Assembly (NCBI GenBank): GCA_046348545.1
Contig: JAXMEB010000002.1
Span: 372,001-436,000, forward strand
From: JAXMEB01 sp046348545
GTDB lineage: Bacteria > Pseudomonadota > Gammaproteobacteria > Berkiellales > Berkiellaceae
DNA: 64,000 nt
Reading direction: 5' to 3'
This document shows positions 16,451-26,380 of this stretch, piece by piece. The notes beneath the pieces were generated by a model, which did no database searches, had not been told where the DNA came from, and saw nothing but the letters and a program-made list of their open reading frames with translations. A program made the position numbers and the translations under genes. Within the stretch, counting starts at the first letter, position 1, and the number at the start of each line of letters is the position of its first letter.

Positions 16451-18217
16451 GTGAATAAAGTTTCTCCAGCACAACGTACATTTGATGCGGTGATTATTGG
16501 TGCCGGTGGCGCGGGTATGCGTGCCTCATTAGAACTTGCAAAAGTGGGTAAAAAGGTCGCTCTGGTCTCTAAAGTCTTTCCAACACGTTCTCATACCGTG
16601 TCTGCGCAAGGTGGTATCACCGTTGCTTTAGGTAATTTGCATGAAGATAACTGGCACTGGCACATGTTTGATACCGTCAAGGGATCGGATTATCTAGGGG
16701 ATCAGGACTGTATTGAGTACATGTGTAAAGTGGGTCCTGAGGTCATCTATGAGCTAGAGCACATGGGCCTGCCTTTTTCAAGACTCAAAAATGGTAAAAT
16801 TTATCAAAGGCCTTTTGGTGGACAATCTAAAAATTATGGTGGCGAACAAGCAACTCGTACCGCCGCAGCTGCTGATCGAACAGGTCATGCACTGTTACAT
16901 ACGCTTTACCAAAAAAATCTTGAAGCGGGAGTGACCTGTTTTAGTGAATGGTATGCCATTGATTTAGTGAAGGCGCAAAATGGCCGAATTATCGGTGTCA
17001 TTGTGCTTTCAATTGAAACAGGCGAGACACTGTTTTTGAGAGGACGCGCTGTTATTCTTGCAACGGGTGGTGCTGGACAAATTTTTAATTCGACCACAAA
17101 CGCGATGATTAACACCGGTGATGGGATTGGCATGGTGATGCGAGCTGGGTTACCAGTTCAAGATATGGAAATGTGGCAATTTCATCCGACTGGTATTGCA
17201 GGAGCGGGCGTTCTTGTCACGGAGGGTAGCCGTGGCGAGGGAGGTTATTTAGTTAACAAGAATGGCGAACGCTTTATGGAGCGTTATGCACCGAATGCAA
17301 AAGACCTCGCTTCCCGTGATGTGGTTGCTCGATCGATGGCGCTTGAAATTCGAGAAGGGCGTGGATGTGGCCCAGAAGGTGATCATGTTTTATTGAAGTT
17401 GGATCATCTGGGTGCAGATATTATCAAAACTCGTTTACCGGGTATTCGTGATTTGGCTATCACCTTTGCGAATGTGGATCCAATTGAAAAACCTATCCCA
17501 GTGGTGCCCACTTGCCATTATATGATGGGCGGTATCCCGACAAATGTTCATGGTCAGGTTGTCACTGTGATTGGCAAACAAGAGCAGGTGGTTCCAGGTC
17601 TTTATGCGGTGGGTGAATGTGCTTGTGTCTCAGTCCATGGCGCGAACCGTTTGGGTGGTAATTCGTTATTAGATCTCGTCGTGTTTGGCCGTGCAGCTGG
17701 ATTGCATGTGACCGAGTTGCTGAATCAAGGTGATGAGGAGCCGATTTACAATCAAGATGATATTGATAAAGGATTGAATCGTTTGCATCGCTGGGATCAA
17801 TCTGAGAAAGGGGAATCCATTTCTGCTATTCGCCAAGAACTCAAAAAAGTGATGCAAAATGATTTTAGTGTTTTTAGAACACGTCAATACATGCATGAAG
17901 GATTAGAAAAATTAAAAGTCCTTCGTGAGCGTTTGAAATCTGCTGTTCTGGAAGACAAGAGCAAGGTGTTTAATACCGCTAGAATTGAGGCACTGGAATT
18001 AGATAATTTAATGCAAATTGCTATCGCGACGGCATTTTCAGCGGAGGCTAGAGAAGAGAGTCGTGGTGCCCATTCACGCGAAGATTTTCCAAAACGAGAC
18101 GATAAACACTGGCTCAAACATACTTTATTTTTCCCAGATGACAGAATTAGCTATCGTGCAGTAAATATGCAGCCTTTATCGGTTGACCCATTTCCACCCA
18201 AAGAGCGTGTTTACTAA
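16451..18217 (+). CDS. sdhA: succinate dehydrogenase flavoprotein subunit
   Basis: Catalytic FAD subunit of complex II: succinate to fumarate on the cytoplasmic face. 588 residues, as in E. coli. Seen: dinucleotide-binding IGAGGAGMRA near residue 17, SHTVSAQGG with the histidine that carries covalent FAD, FHPTG in the active site, and HGANRLGGNSLLDLVVFG near the C-terminal third. GTG start 3 nt after sdhD stop, so tightly coupled. Confidence 0.96.
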   Translation: MNKVSPAQRTFDAVIIGAGGAGMRASLELAKVGKKVALVSKVFPTRSHTVSAQGGITVALGNLHEDNWHWHMFDTVKGSDYLGDQDCIEYMCKVGPEVIYELEHMGLPFSRLKNGKIYQRPFGGQSKNYGGEQATRTAAAADRTGHALLHTLYQKNLEAGVTCFSEWYAIDLVKAQNGRIIGVIVLSIETGETLFLRGRAVILATGGAGQIFNSTTNAMINTGDGIGMVMRAGLPVQDMEMWQFHPTGIAGAGVLVTEGSRGEGGYLVNKNGERFMERYAPNAKDLASRDVVARSMALEIREGRGCGPEGDHVLLKLDHLGADIIKTRLPGIRDLAITFANVDPIEKPIPVVPTCHYMMGGIPTNVHGQVVTVIGKQEQVVPGLYAVGECACVSVHGANRLGGNSLLDLVVFGRAAGLHVTELLNQGDEEPIYNQDDIDKGLNRLHRWDQSEKGESISAIRQELKKVMQNDFSVFRTRQYMHEGLEKLKVLRERLKSAVLEDKSKVFNTARIEALELDNLMQIAIATAFSAEAREESRGAHSREDFPKRDDKHWLKHTLFFPDDRISYRAVNMQPLSVDPFPPKERVY

Positions 18218-18238
18218 TCCTATTTGAGAGGCCAGCGT

Positions 18239-18940
18239 ATGCAGTTTTCAATTTATCGATTTGACCCCGAAAGAGATTCAGCGCCTCGTATGCAAAAGTA
18301 TGAGCTGGATATCGAAAAATGTGGGGCTGTCATGGTCTTAGATGCCTTGTTAGAGATCAAAGACACGCAGGATGAGACTTTGAGTTTTAGGCGTTCTTGC
18401 GGCGAAGGTGTTTGTGGTTCTGATGGCATGAATATCAATGGAAAGAATAGATTGGCTTGTATCACGCCAATCCGATCCCTATCCGGTCCTATTGTGATTA
18501 CCCCCTTTCCAGGGATGCCGGTAATTCGGGATTTAATTGTGGATATGACTCAATTTTTCAAACAGTATGAAAAAGTTGAGCCCTACTTACAGAATTCCTC
18601 GCCTCCGCCTGCTAAGGAGCGACTCCAATCCCCCGAGGATAGAGATAAATTGGATGGGCTTTATGAATGTATTTTGTGTGGTTGCTGCTCAAGTAGCTGT
18701 CCTTCATATTGGTGGAACCCTGATAAGTTTTTAGGTCCTGCGGCATTATTACAATCAGCTCGTTTTGTGTTAGATAGTCGTGATGATCAAACGAGACGAC
18801 GTCTCACGCAAATGAATGACGCTTATAGCGTTTTCAGATGTCGTACTATTATGAATTGTGTAGATGCTTGTCCTAAAGGCCTCAATCCCACTCAGGCTAT
18901 TGGTGAGATCCGTAAAGAGATGTTGAAAGAGGACGTCTAG
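18239..18940 (+). CDS. sdhB: succinate dehydrogenase iron-sulfur subunit
   Basis: Electron-transfer subunit of complex II. 233 residues. Seen: plant-type [2Fe-2S] motif SCGEGVCGSDG near residue 53, then CILCGCCSSSCP and CRTIMNCVDACPKGLNP, the ligands of the [4Fe-4S] and [3Fe-4S] clusters. Start ATG 18239 has GAGAGG 7 nt upstream; TTG 18224 is unlikely. Followed by a 120-nt gap that contains a possible sucA promoter. Confidence 0.96.
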   Translation: MQFSIYRFDPERDSAPRMQKYELDIEKCGAVMVLDALLEIKDTQDETLSFRRSCGEGVCGSDGMNINGKNRLACITPIRSLSGPIVITPFPGMPVIRDLIVDMTQFFKQYEKVEPYLQNSSPPPAKERLQSPEDRDKLDGLYECILCGCCSSSCPSYWWNPDKFLGPAALLQSARFVLDSRDDQTRRRLTQMNDAYSVFRCRTIMNCVDACPKGLNPTQAIGEIRKEMLKEDV

Positions 18941-18993
18941 TCCTCTTTACTAATTCACCTAACTTAACTTAGACACTTAATATTAAAAAATAA

Positions 18994-19026
18994 TTGATGT
19001 ATAATTCAGACTAAATTTTTTAGTCT
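18994..19026 (+). promoter_or_regulatory. possible sucA promoter element and leader hairpin
   Basis: TATAAT at 19000-19005 is a perfect -10 box, but no good -35 at standard spacing is seen. Right after it, AGACTAAA/TTTAGTCT (19008-19026) forms an 8-bp stem with a 3-nt loop near the expected transcript start. This suggests independent transcription of sucA besides read-through from sdh. Confidence 0.4.
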
Positions 19027-19060
19027 ATCTCTTCCTATATGTTCCCTGTAGAGGTAAGTC

Positions 19061-21928
19061 ATGCAAAAAGAAACGATGAAGGCCATGAGGGATTCTTCTG
19101 CACTGGCAGGTGGTAATTCAGCTTATTTAGAGTCGATGTTTGAGCAATATCTTGTTGATCCCAATAGTGTTCCAGCCGAATGGCGGGATTACTTTCAAAA
19201 GCTCCCTGCTTTTAATGGCTCACAAGACGTCTCTCATCGAAATATTCAGCAACAGTTTAAAAATTTATCGCACCAGATGGTTACGCAAGCGATGCCTCAA
19301 AATATTGCTTCGCACCACACTGTTTCGTTAGAGCATGAAAGAAAACAAATCCAAGTGACTCGCTTAATTAATGCCTATCGTTTACAGGGGCATTTGCACG
19401 CGCAGATCGATCCGTTAGGTATGCGAGAATGTGAAGATGTGAATGCAACCGAATTAACGCTCGAAGATCATGGGTTAACGGTCAGCGATATGGCAACCGT
19501 ATTTGATGTGGAAACCTTTGTGGGCCCTAAACAAATGCCTCTAGGAGAACTCTATCAAGCTTTAAATGACTCTTATTGTGGTTCGATTGGTACGGAATTT
19601 ATGCATCTTTCTTCTCCTGAAGAAAGAGCCTGGATTCAGGAGCGACTTGAAGGAACCCGCTGTCAGCCTAAATATTCAAATGAAATTAAACAATTACTCC
19701 TCGAACGTTTAACTGCAGCAGAAGGTTTGGAAAAATATATTGGTGCAAAATATCCCGGTGCGAAGCGCTTTTCATTGGAAGGCGGTGATGCATTGATATT
19801 TATGTTGGATGAAATGATTCAACGACTTGGTAGCCATGGTTCAAAAGAAGTCGTTATTGGGATGGCACATCGTGGTCGTTTGAATGTTCTTATCAATACG
19901 CTCGGTAAAAATCCCCGTGATTTGTTTGATGAATTTGAAGGTAAGCATAGGGCCGATATTGAATCAGGAGATGTCAAATATCATCAAGGCTTCTCTTCGG
20001 ATGTGCAAACTTCAGGTGGGGTTGTTCATGTGGCATTGGCATTCAACCCTTCACATTTAGAAATTGTGACACCAGTTGTAGGCGGTTCGGTTAAAGCCCG
20101 ACAATTTCGTCGTAAAGATACTGAGAAAAAAGGTGTTGTTCCCATAGCTATTCATGGAGATGCGGCATTTTCAGGTCAAGGCGTTGTGATGGAGACATTT
20201 AATATGTCTCAAACAAGAGGCTACGGTATTGGTGGGACAATTCACATTGTTATTAATAATCAGATTGGTTTTACCACAAGTCACCGTTATGATTCGAGAT
20301 CGACACTGTATTGCTCAGATATTGCGAAAACAGTACAAGCGCCTATCCTGCATGTTAATACCGATGATGCTGAAGCGGTGCTTTTAGCAACACAAATCGT
20401 TGTAGATTATCGTCAGCAATTTAAAAAAGACATTGTGCTAGATTTAGTCTGCTATCGTCGTCATGGTCATAATGAAGCGGATGAACCTGCAGCAACTCAA
20501 CCTTTGATGTATAAAACAATTCGTCGTCATCCGACAGCGCGTCAAATCTATGCGACAGAGCTGGTTAAGCAAGGCGTACTGAGTCAAGGTGAAACAGACG
20601 AATTGGTTAATAAGAATAGGGAAATGTTATCTCAAGGGATGTGTGTTGCTAGGGCAATCGTTAACGATCACAAACCTGATTTTTCAGTCGATTGGACTCC
20701 TCATTTTAGTGATGACTGGAAGGTCAAGGTGAAAACAGGGTTGACGCAAGAGCAAGTGCGTGACCTGGGCACAAAATTAGCAACAGTGCCTAATCAATTC
20801 GGGTTACATCCTCGTGTTCAGAAAATCGTTGAGGATAGACTCAAAATGGCGCAAGGTGAAATCCCGTGTGATTGGGGATTCGCGGAATGCTTAGCCTACG
20901 CTTCCCTCATCGAAGAAGGTTATCCTATACGAATTTCAGGCCAGGACTGTGGTCGAGGTACTTTCTTTCATCGTCATGCTGTGTTGCATGAGCAAAATAC
21001 AGGTGAAGCTTATATTCCATTGCAACACATTAAAGAAAATCAATCGCATTTCACAGTGATTGATTCTGTGTTGTCAGAAGAAGCGGTGTTGGCATTTGAA
21101 TATGGATTTGCTTCGACTGATCCAAAATCATTGGTCATATGGGAAGCACAGTTTGGTGATTTTGCGAATGGTGCCCAAGTCGTAATTGATCAGTTTATTA
21201 GTTCAGGCGAGCAAAAATGGGGTCGATTATGTGGTTTAGTCATGTTATTGCCTCATGGTTATGAAGGACAAGGACCAGAGCATTCTTCAGCGCGATTAGA
21301 AAGATATTTGCAGCTTTGTGCACAGCATAATATTCAGGTTTGCGTACCTTCGAATGCTTCACAAGTATTTCATATGTTGAGACGTCAAATGATACGTCCG
21401 ATGCGTACACCGCTTATTGTGATGTCGCCCAAAAGCTTATTGAGACATAAATCAGCGAGCTGCATGGTGGATGATCTGATTAATGGTAGCTTCAAATTGG
21501 TTATTCCTGAAAATGCGAATTTGAAGCCTGAAAAAGTGACACGCGTTGTGTTATGTAGCGGTAAAGTGTATTACGACCTTGCCGATGAAAGAGAAAAGCA
21601 AGGGTTGGATAATACAGCTATTATCAGAATAGAGCAGCTTTACCCATTTCCTAAAAATACATTGAAGACAGAATTAGCAAGATATACCAATGCTAAGACT
21701 GTCGTTTGGTGTCAAGAAGAGCCTAAGAACCAAGGGGCATGGTATTGTTCGCAACACCACTTCCAAGCGAGCTTGTCGTCGGGTCAAACCCTGCATTATG
21801 CAGGCCGTCCTGCTTCAGCAGCCCCTGCAGTAGGATACACCTCTCAGCATCAAGAGCAGCAACTAAAGCTGATCCAAGATGCATTGTTTGATGTTCCCAG
21901 TAATGGCCAGATTAAGAGTGTAGTGTGA
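19061..21928 (+). CDS. sucA: 2-oxoglutarate dehydrogenase E1 component
   Basis: Thiamine-diphosphate enzyme that decarboxylates 2-oxoglutarate and transfers succinyl to the lipoyl group of SucB. 955 residues (E. coli 933). Seen: N-terminal E2-docking segment ending near YLESMFEQYLVDPNSVP, GMAHRGRLNVL, the ThDP-binding GDAAFSGQGVV and INNQIGFTT region, and the transketolase-like C-terminal half with PHGYEGQGPEHSSARLERYL. ATG 19061 has a TAGAGG site upstream. Confidence 0.96.
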   Translation: MQKETMKAMRDSSALAGGNSAYLESMFEQYLVDPNSVPAEWRDYFQKLPAFNGSQDVSHRNIQQQFKNLSHQMVTQAMPQNIASHHTVSLEHERKQIQVTRLINAYRLQGHLHAQIDPLGMRECEDVNATELTLEDHGLTVSDMATVFDVETFVGPKQMPLGELYQALNDSYCGSIGTEFMHLSSPEERAWIQERLEGTRCQPKYSNEIKQLLLERLTAAEGLEKYIGAKYPGAKRFSLEGGDALIFMLDEMIQRLGSHGSKEVVIGMAHRGRLNVLINTLGKNPRDLFDEFEGKHRADIESGDVKYHQGFSSDVQTSGGVVHVALAFNPSHLEIVTPVVGGSVKARQFRRKDTEKKGVVPIAIHGDAAFSGQGVVMETFNMSQTRGYGIGGTIHIVINNQIGFTTSHRYDSRSTLYCSDIAKTVQAPILHVNTDDAEAVLLATQIVVDYRQQFKKDIVLDLVCYRRHGHNEADEPAATQPLMYKTIRRHPTARQIYATELVKQGVLSQGETDELVNKNREMLSQGMCVARAIVNDHKPDFSVDWTPHFSDDWKVKVKTGLTQEQVRDLGTKLATVPNQFGLHPRVQKIVEDRLKMAQGEIPCDWGFAECLAYASLIEEGYPIRISGQDCGRGTFFHRHAVLHEQNTGEAYIPLQHIKENQSHFTVIDSVLSEEAVLAFEYGFASTDPKSLVIWEAQFGDFANGAQVVIDQFISSGEQKWGRLCGLVMLLPHGYEGQGPEHSSARLERYLQLCAQHNIQVCVPSNASQVFHMLRRQMIRPMRTPLIVMSPKSLLRHKSASCMVDDLINGSFKLVIPENANLKPEKVTRVVLCSGKVYYDLADEREKQGLDNTAIIRIEQLYPFPKNTLKTELARYTNAKTVVWCQEEPKNQGAWYCSQHHFQASLSSGQTLHYAGRPASAAPAVGYTSQHQEQQLKLIQDALFDVPSNGQIKSVV

Positions 21929-21937
21929 GGATAAACC

Positions 21938-23140
21938 ATGGCGATTGAAATCAAGGTTCCTGCTTTACCAGAGTCTGTAACAGATGCCACCATTGCAACG
22001 TGGCATAAGAAACCAGGCGATTCAGTTCAGCAAGATGAGAACTTAGTTGATATTGAAACAGACAAGGTGGTCTTAGAAGTTGTTGCACCGGAAGCAGGCG
22101 TTCTTGAAAAAGTATTGAAAAATACAGGTGATAATGTTAATGCGCAAGAGGTGATTGCCATTTTCAGAGCGGGTGCAAAGGGTGGTACAGCTGAACCTGT
22201 GAAACCTGCATCTAAGCCAGAAGCTGTTCAAAAGAGTGCTGTACCGGCGCCTGCTTCGCCTTCTGTTCGTAGACTCATGAGTGAAGAAGGTGTAAAACCT
22301 GAACAAGTCACAGGTACAGGGCAAGGCGGTCGTATTACCAAGGAAGATGTACAGAAATCATTGAATCCTCAAAACGAGAGTCCTGCAGTAACCAATTCGT
22401 CGCAGGTTGCAAATGAAGTTGCAGTCGTATTATCTGGTAATCGTACAGAAAAACGTGTCCCGATGACACGTCTTCGTGCCCGCATTGCAGAACGTTTGGT
22501 CAATGCACAACAGACTGCAGCCATTTTGACGACGTTCAACGAAATCAATATGCAGCCTGTCATGGATGTGCGTAAGAAATATAAAGATCAATTTGAAAAA
22601 GTACATGGTGTGAAATTGGGCTTTATGTCTTTTTTCACAAAAGCTGTTGTTGAAGCACTCAAGCGTTTTCCCGTCGTGAATGCATCTATCGATGGTCAAG
22701 ATATTGTCTATCATGGTTACACTGATATTGGTATTGCTGTTTCTTCTCCCCGTGGTTTAGTGGTGCCGATATTGAGAAATGCTGAAAACATGAGCATGGC
22801 TCAGCTTGAAAAAGGCATTGCTGATCTAGGCGAAAAAGCAAGAGATGGGAAACTCAGCATTGAAGAAATGACGGGCGGTACTTTCACGATTTCTAATGGT
22901 GGCGTTTTTGGTTCACTGATGTCCACACCAATTTTGAACCCGCCTCAAACCGGTATTCTTGGAATGCACAAGATCCAAGATCGTCCAGTCGTTGAAAATG
23001 GACAAATCGTTGTTCGGCCGATGATGTATGTCGCATTGTCGTATGATCACCGTATCATTGATGGTTCAGAGTCTGTCAGATTTTTAGTTACAATCAAGGA
23101 ATTGATTGAAGATCCATCACGTTTATTACTAGAGGTTTAA
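21938..23140 (+). CDS. sucB: dihydrolipoyllysine succinyltransferase (E2 of 2-oxoglutarate dehydrogenase)
   Basis: Core of the 2-oxoglutarate dehydrogenase complex. 400 residues: one lipoyl domain (residues 1-76, lipoylated Lys in ETDKVVLEV at about 43), an Ala/Pro-rich linker, an E3-binding domain (PSVRRLMSEEGV...GTGQGGRITKEDV), and the catalytic domain ending with SYDHRIIDG (catalytic His and Asp). It starts 9 nt after sucA. The E3 gene (lpd) is not in this window. Confidence 0.95.
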   Translation: MAIEIKVPALPESVTDATIATWHKKPGDSVQQDENLVDIETDKVVLEVVAPEAGVLEKVLKNTGDNVNAQEVIAIFRAGAKGGTAEPVKPASKPEAVQKSAVPAPASPSVRRLMSEEGVKPEQVTGTGQGGRITKEDVQKSLNPQNESPAVTNSSQVANEVAVVLSGNRTEKRVPMTRLRARIAERLVNAQQTAAILTTFNEINMQPVMDVRKKYKDQFEKVHGVKLGFMSFFTKAVVEALKRFPVVNASIDGQDIVYHGYTDIGIAVSSPRGLVVPILRNAENMSMAQLEKGIADLGEKARDGKLSIEEMTGGTFTISNGGVFGSLMSTPILNPPQTGILGMHKIQDRPVVENGQIVVRPMMYVALSYDHRIIDGSESVRFLVTIKELIEDPSRLLLEV

Positions 23141-23150
23141 AGAGGTCGCC

Positions 23151-24317
23151 ATGAATTTACATGAATATCAGGCAAAAAAGATTTTTGCCCAATATGGGAT
23201 GCCTGTTCCAAAGGGAATCGTTGTAAGAAGCATGGATGAAGCGGTCACTGCACTAGAAAGTGTTGGTGGTCAAAGATGGGTTGTGAAGGCGCAAGTGCAT
23301 GCCGGTGGACGTGGTAAAGCGGGTGGCGTTTGTTTAGTTTCTACAACCGACGAATTAAGAGAAGCTGCTCGTCGTTTGCTGCATACAAATTTGGTGACTT
23401 ACCAGACAGACAGTAAAGGGCAGCCTGTTAATCAACTGCTTGTTGAACAAACCTGTGATATTGCTAAAGAGCTTTATTTAGGGGCTGTATTAGATCGTGC
23501 TAGTCAGCGTGTTGTGATTATGGCATCAACTGAAGGGGGCGTAGACATTGAGAAAGTTGCTCATGATACCCCAGAGAAGATCCTAAAGCTGACAGTTGAT
23601 CCGTTATTTGGTGTGATGCCCTACCAGTGCCGTGAGCTGGGATTCGGCCTTGGTTTGAATCCAGAGCAAATCAAGCAATTTTCAAAGATAGTCGTTGGTC
23701 TGGGTAAGATGTTTGTTGAGCGCGACTTAAGTTTGGTTGAAATTAATCCATTAGTTATTACTAAATCAGGTGATTTAATTTGCTTAGATGGCAAGATTAA
23801 TGTTGATGACAATGCGATGTATCGTCAGCCAGAACTTCGTGATATGCGCGATCCAACTCAAGAAGATGATCGTGAAAATCGTGCTAAGGAGTGGGAGCTC
23901 AATTACATTGCGCTGGAAGGGAATATTGGTTGTATGGTCAACGGCGCAGGTCTTGCTATGGCGACCATGGACTTAATCAAATTACATGGCGGTGAACCTG
24001 CAAACTTCCTTGACGTAGGTGGTGGTGCAACCAAAGAGCGTGTAACTGAAGCCTTTAAAATTATTTTATCAGATACCAATGTTAAAGGTATTTTGGTCAA
24101 CATTTTTGGTGGTATCGTCCGATGCGATCTGATTGCAGAAGGTATCATGGGGGCTGTTGCTGAAGTGGGTATTAACATTCCGGTTGTTGTTCGATTGGAA
24201 GGTAACCGTGCCATTGAAGCCGCTAAAATGCTCGAGGAAAGTGGACTTAATATCATTGCCGCGAAAGGGTTGACCGACGCAGCAGAACAAATCGTTAAAG
24301 CAGTGGGGGCAAAGTAA
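23151..24317 (+). CDS. sucC: succinyl-CoA synthetase beta subunit
   Basis: ATP-grasp subunit of succinyl-CoA synthetase; with SucD converts succinyl-CoA, ADP and phosphate to succinate, ATP and CoA. 388 residues, exactly the E. coli length. Seen: MNLHEYQAKKIFAQYG start, KAQVHAGGRGKAGGV nucleotide-binding region, LVEINPLV, and the GGIVRCDLIAEGI phosphate/CoA-proximal segment. Ribosome site AGAGG lies 5-6 nt before ATG 23151. Confidence 0.96.
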   Translation: MNLHEYQAKKIFAQYGMPVPKGIVVRSMDEAVTALESVGGQRWVVKAQVHAGGRGKAGGVCLVSTTDELREAARRLLHTNLVTYQTDSKGQPVNQLLVEQTCDIAKELYLGAVLDRASQRVVIMASTEGGVDIEKVAHDTPEKILKLTVDPLFGVMPYQCRELGFGLGLNPEQIKQFSKIVVGLGKMFVERDLSLVEINPLVITKSGDLICLDGKINVDDNAMYRQPELRDMRDPTQEDDRENRAKEWELNYIALEGNIGCMVNGAGLAMATMDLIKLHGGEPANFLDVGGGATKERVTEAFKIILSDTNVKGILVNIFGGIVRCDLIAEGIMGAVAEVGINIPVVVRLEGNRAIEAAKMLEESGLNIIAAKGLTDAAEQIVKAVGAK

Positions 24318-24318
24318 C

Positions 24319-25191
24319 ATGAGCGTATTAATCAATAAAAATACGAAAGTGATTTGCCAAGGATTTACTGGTAAACAAGGTACATTTCATTCGGAACAAG
24401 CTATTGCTTATGGAACCAAAATGGTCGGCGGGATTACCCCAGGCAAAGGCGGTCAAATGCATTTAGGCTTGCCCGTCTTCAATACCGTTCGTGAAGCAGT
24501 GGATGAAACCGGTGCAGATGCGAGTGTGATCTATGTTCCAGCCCCATTTTGCAAAGATTCTATTATCGAAGCAGCTGATAATGGAATTCGTTTGATTGTT
24601 TGTATTACAGAAGGGATCCCTGCTTTGGACATGCTTGAAATCAAAGCGTATCTAAAGGGCAAAGATGTGAGACTCATCGGTCCCAATTGTCCTGGGATTA
24701 TTACGCCTGGCGAATGTAAAATCGGTATTATGCCTGGTAACATTCATTTGCCTGGTAAAATTGGTATTGTTTCTCGTTCAGGGACTTTGACATACGAAGC
24801 TGTGAAGCAAACGACTGATTTAGGGCTTGGCCAAACAACCTGTATTGGTATTGGTGGTGATCCGATTCCGGGTACCAGCTTTATTGATGCGCTTGATTTG
24901 TTTGAGAAAGATGCTGCTACGAAAGCCATTATTATGGTCGGTGAAATCGGCGGGAGCGCAGAGGAAGAAGCGGCTGAATTCATCAGCAAGAATGTTTCTA
25001 AGCCAGTTGTATCTTATATTGCAGGTGTGACCGCTCCTGCTGGTAAACGCATGGGCCATGCCGGTGCGATTATTGCAGGTGGCAAAGGTACTGCGAAAGA
25101 TAAATTTGAAGCCTTGGAAAAAGCGGGTGTGACTACGGTTCGTTCACCTGCTGAAATGGGTAAAGCCATGGCGAAAGTACTCGCGTCATAA
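24319..25191 (+). CDS. sucD: succinyl-CoA synthetase alpha subunit
   Basis: CoA-binding, phosphohistidine-bearing subunit. 290 residues. Seen: N-terminal CoA-binding domain starting GFTGKQGTFHSEQA, GPNCPGIITPGECKIGIMPG, and GRMGHAGAII-like segment (KRMGHAGAIIAGGKGTA) with the catalytic histidine near residue 247. Starts 1 nt after the sucC stop, so coupled. Last gene of the TCA block. Confidence 0.96.
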   Translation: MSVLINKNTKVICQGFTGKQGTFHSEQAIAYGTKMVGGITPGKGGQMHLGLPVFNTVREAVDETGADASVIYVPAPFCKDSIIEAADNGIRLIVCITEGIPALDMLEIKAYLKGKDVRLIGPNCPGIITPGECKIGIMPGNIHLPGKIGIVSRSGTLTYEAVKQTTDLGLGQTTCIGIGGDPIPGTSFIDALDLFEKDAATKAIIMVGEIGGSAEEEAAEFISKNVSKPVVSYIAGVTAPAGKRMGHAGAIIAGGKGTAKDKFEALEKAGVTTVRSPAEMGKAMAKVLAS

Positions 25192-25195
25192 TCTT

Positions 25196-25228
25196 ATATC
25201 CTGCCTGACAGGGTGTTGGGCAGGGTAT
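25196..25228 (+). terminator. hairpin after sucD
   Basis: ATATCCTGCC (25196-25205) pairs with GGCAGGGTAT (25219-25228) with one G-T wobble around a 13-nt loop. No T run follows, so it is a weak or Rho-assisted terminator or an mRNA 3'-end stabiliser. Confidence 0.45.
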
Positions 25229-25250
25229 CCACCCCCTCTATTGATGTAGG

Positions 25251-25338
25251 TATATCCTTCAGTTTTCGGTGTTTGCTTCTCCGTCCGTAGTCCGCATGAG
25301 CGTAGGCAGGTACTCGAAATATCATCTGTTGTGAGTAC
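25251..25338. repeat. degenerate short member of the TATACCC repeat family (~88 bp)
   Basis: Starts TATATCCTTC and ends ATCATCTGTTGTGAGTAC; interior GTTTGCTTCTCCGTCCG matches the short copy at 11921-12017, while the right arm matches the 128-bp copies. About 10 bases of the left arm are missing. It lies between convergent sucD and bolA. Confidence 0.65.
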
Positions 25339-25434
25339 AGATGCAAACAACATATAAAAATCAAAGGACTAATGTTTTCGGGCCAAATTATTTATTTTTC
25401 TCCATTTTGTAGTGAATGCCTTCATAAAGCAGTT

Positions 25435-25704
25435 TCAGGGCTTGTTGTGGTTATAGGCTTTAATCTCAATGGCATGAATATCCGTATCCATTAAATCGGA
25501 CAATGCGTTGTAAATCATGCGATGACGCTGGATTTGTGTTTTACCCTCAAAGCAAGATGAAGTGATACTGAGGGCAAAATGCCCCTTACCACTTTGAGCA
25601 CCCACATGACCCCGATGAAGATGGCTGTTATCAACCACTTCAACGGAATCGGGGTGTAAGGATCCTAAAGCCTGTTTGATTTTTTCGATTCTAGAAAGGG
25701 TCAT
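25435..25704 (-). CDS. bolA: BolA family protein
   Basis: Small stress and morphology regulator that partners with monothiol glutaredoxins on [2Fe-2S] clusters. 89 residues with the BolA core: HPDSVEVVDNSHLHRGHVG, then SGKGHFALSITSSCFEGKTQIQRHRMIYNAL in pieces, ending HAIEIKAY. The conserved histidine of the RHRxIY motif is present. Its start overlaps the end of yciB by 14 bp, so the two are translationally coupled. Confidence 0.92.
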   Translation of the reverse strand: MTLSRIEKIKQALGSLHPDSVEVVDNSHLHRGHVGAQSGKGHFALSITSSCFEGKTQIQRHRMIYNALSDLMDTDIHAIEIKAYNHNKP

Positions 25705-26248
25705 TTTTAGCTTTCACCGATTGAGGCATTTGACGAGATAAGTACCAAGCTTGAGCAAGTATGAACATAATTGTCAAAAGCAGCGTACCGAATAACTTAA
25801 AGTTTACCCAGGTATCGGTATTAAAGTGATAGGCAATATACAGATTCAACCCCCCCATGGTAATGAAGAAGTAAGACCAACTCATATTTAGAATTCGCCA
25901 GACTCGCGAAGACAGTTGTATATTTTTCTCTAAGAGTCGCTGCATGAGGGGTCTGTTGCCCACCCATTGACTGATCAGCAGAGCTACACCAAAAAGCCAG
26001 TAAACTGCAGTGGGTTTCCATTTGATGAATAATTCATTCTTAAAGATGACCGTTGCTCCCCCCAGTAAGATGATCAATCCTAAGGAAACCCATTGAGACA
26101 TCTCTGGTTTCTTCCCTTTAAAGTAAGTCCATCCGACTTGAAGCACGCAGACGGCTATGGCAGCTAGCGTTGCTGCATAGATATCAATCGCTTTATAAGT
26201 GATAAAAAAGATTACAATTGGCAAAAAATCGTATATGAATTGCATCAT
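25691..26248 (-). CDS. yciB: inner membrane septation protein A (YciB/IspZ family)
   Basis: Integral membrane protein linked to cell division and envelope synthesis in enterobacteria. 185 residues, about five to six transmembrane helices. Family signatures: FLPIVIFFITYKAIDIYAAT at the N-terminus, GGATVIFKNELFIKWKPT, GNRPLMQRLL and the WVNFKLFGT segment. Operon with bolA, divergent from trpS. Confidence 0.92.
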   Translation of the reverse strand: MMQFIYDFLPIVIFFITYKAIDIYAATLAAIAVCVLQVGWTYFKGKKPEMSQWVSLGLIILLGGATVIFKNELFIKWKPTAVYWLFGVALLISQWVGNRPLMQRLLEKNIQLSSRVWRILNMSWSYFFITMGGLNLYIAYHFNTDTWVNFKLFGTLLLTIMFILAQAWYLSRQMPQSVKAKNDPF

Positions 26249-26380
26249 TGCCTCTAAAAGCTGGAAGCCAGTATAATGGTTAGAATGTTATATAACACGT
26301 AATTTTATCACGCAACGTGAAAATCTGCGAGATATACAGAATTAGTTAGATGATTAAATTATTAAGGATTATCAGTATTC

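Noticed and set aside
25380..25434. Short peptide-like frame just after bolA on the minus strand
   Set aside because: Would need a frameshift from bolA, whose own length and end fit the family; treated as noise.
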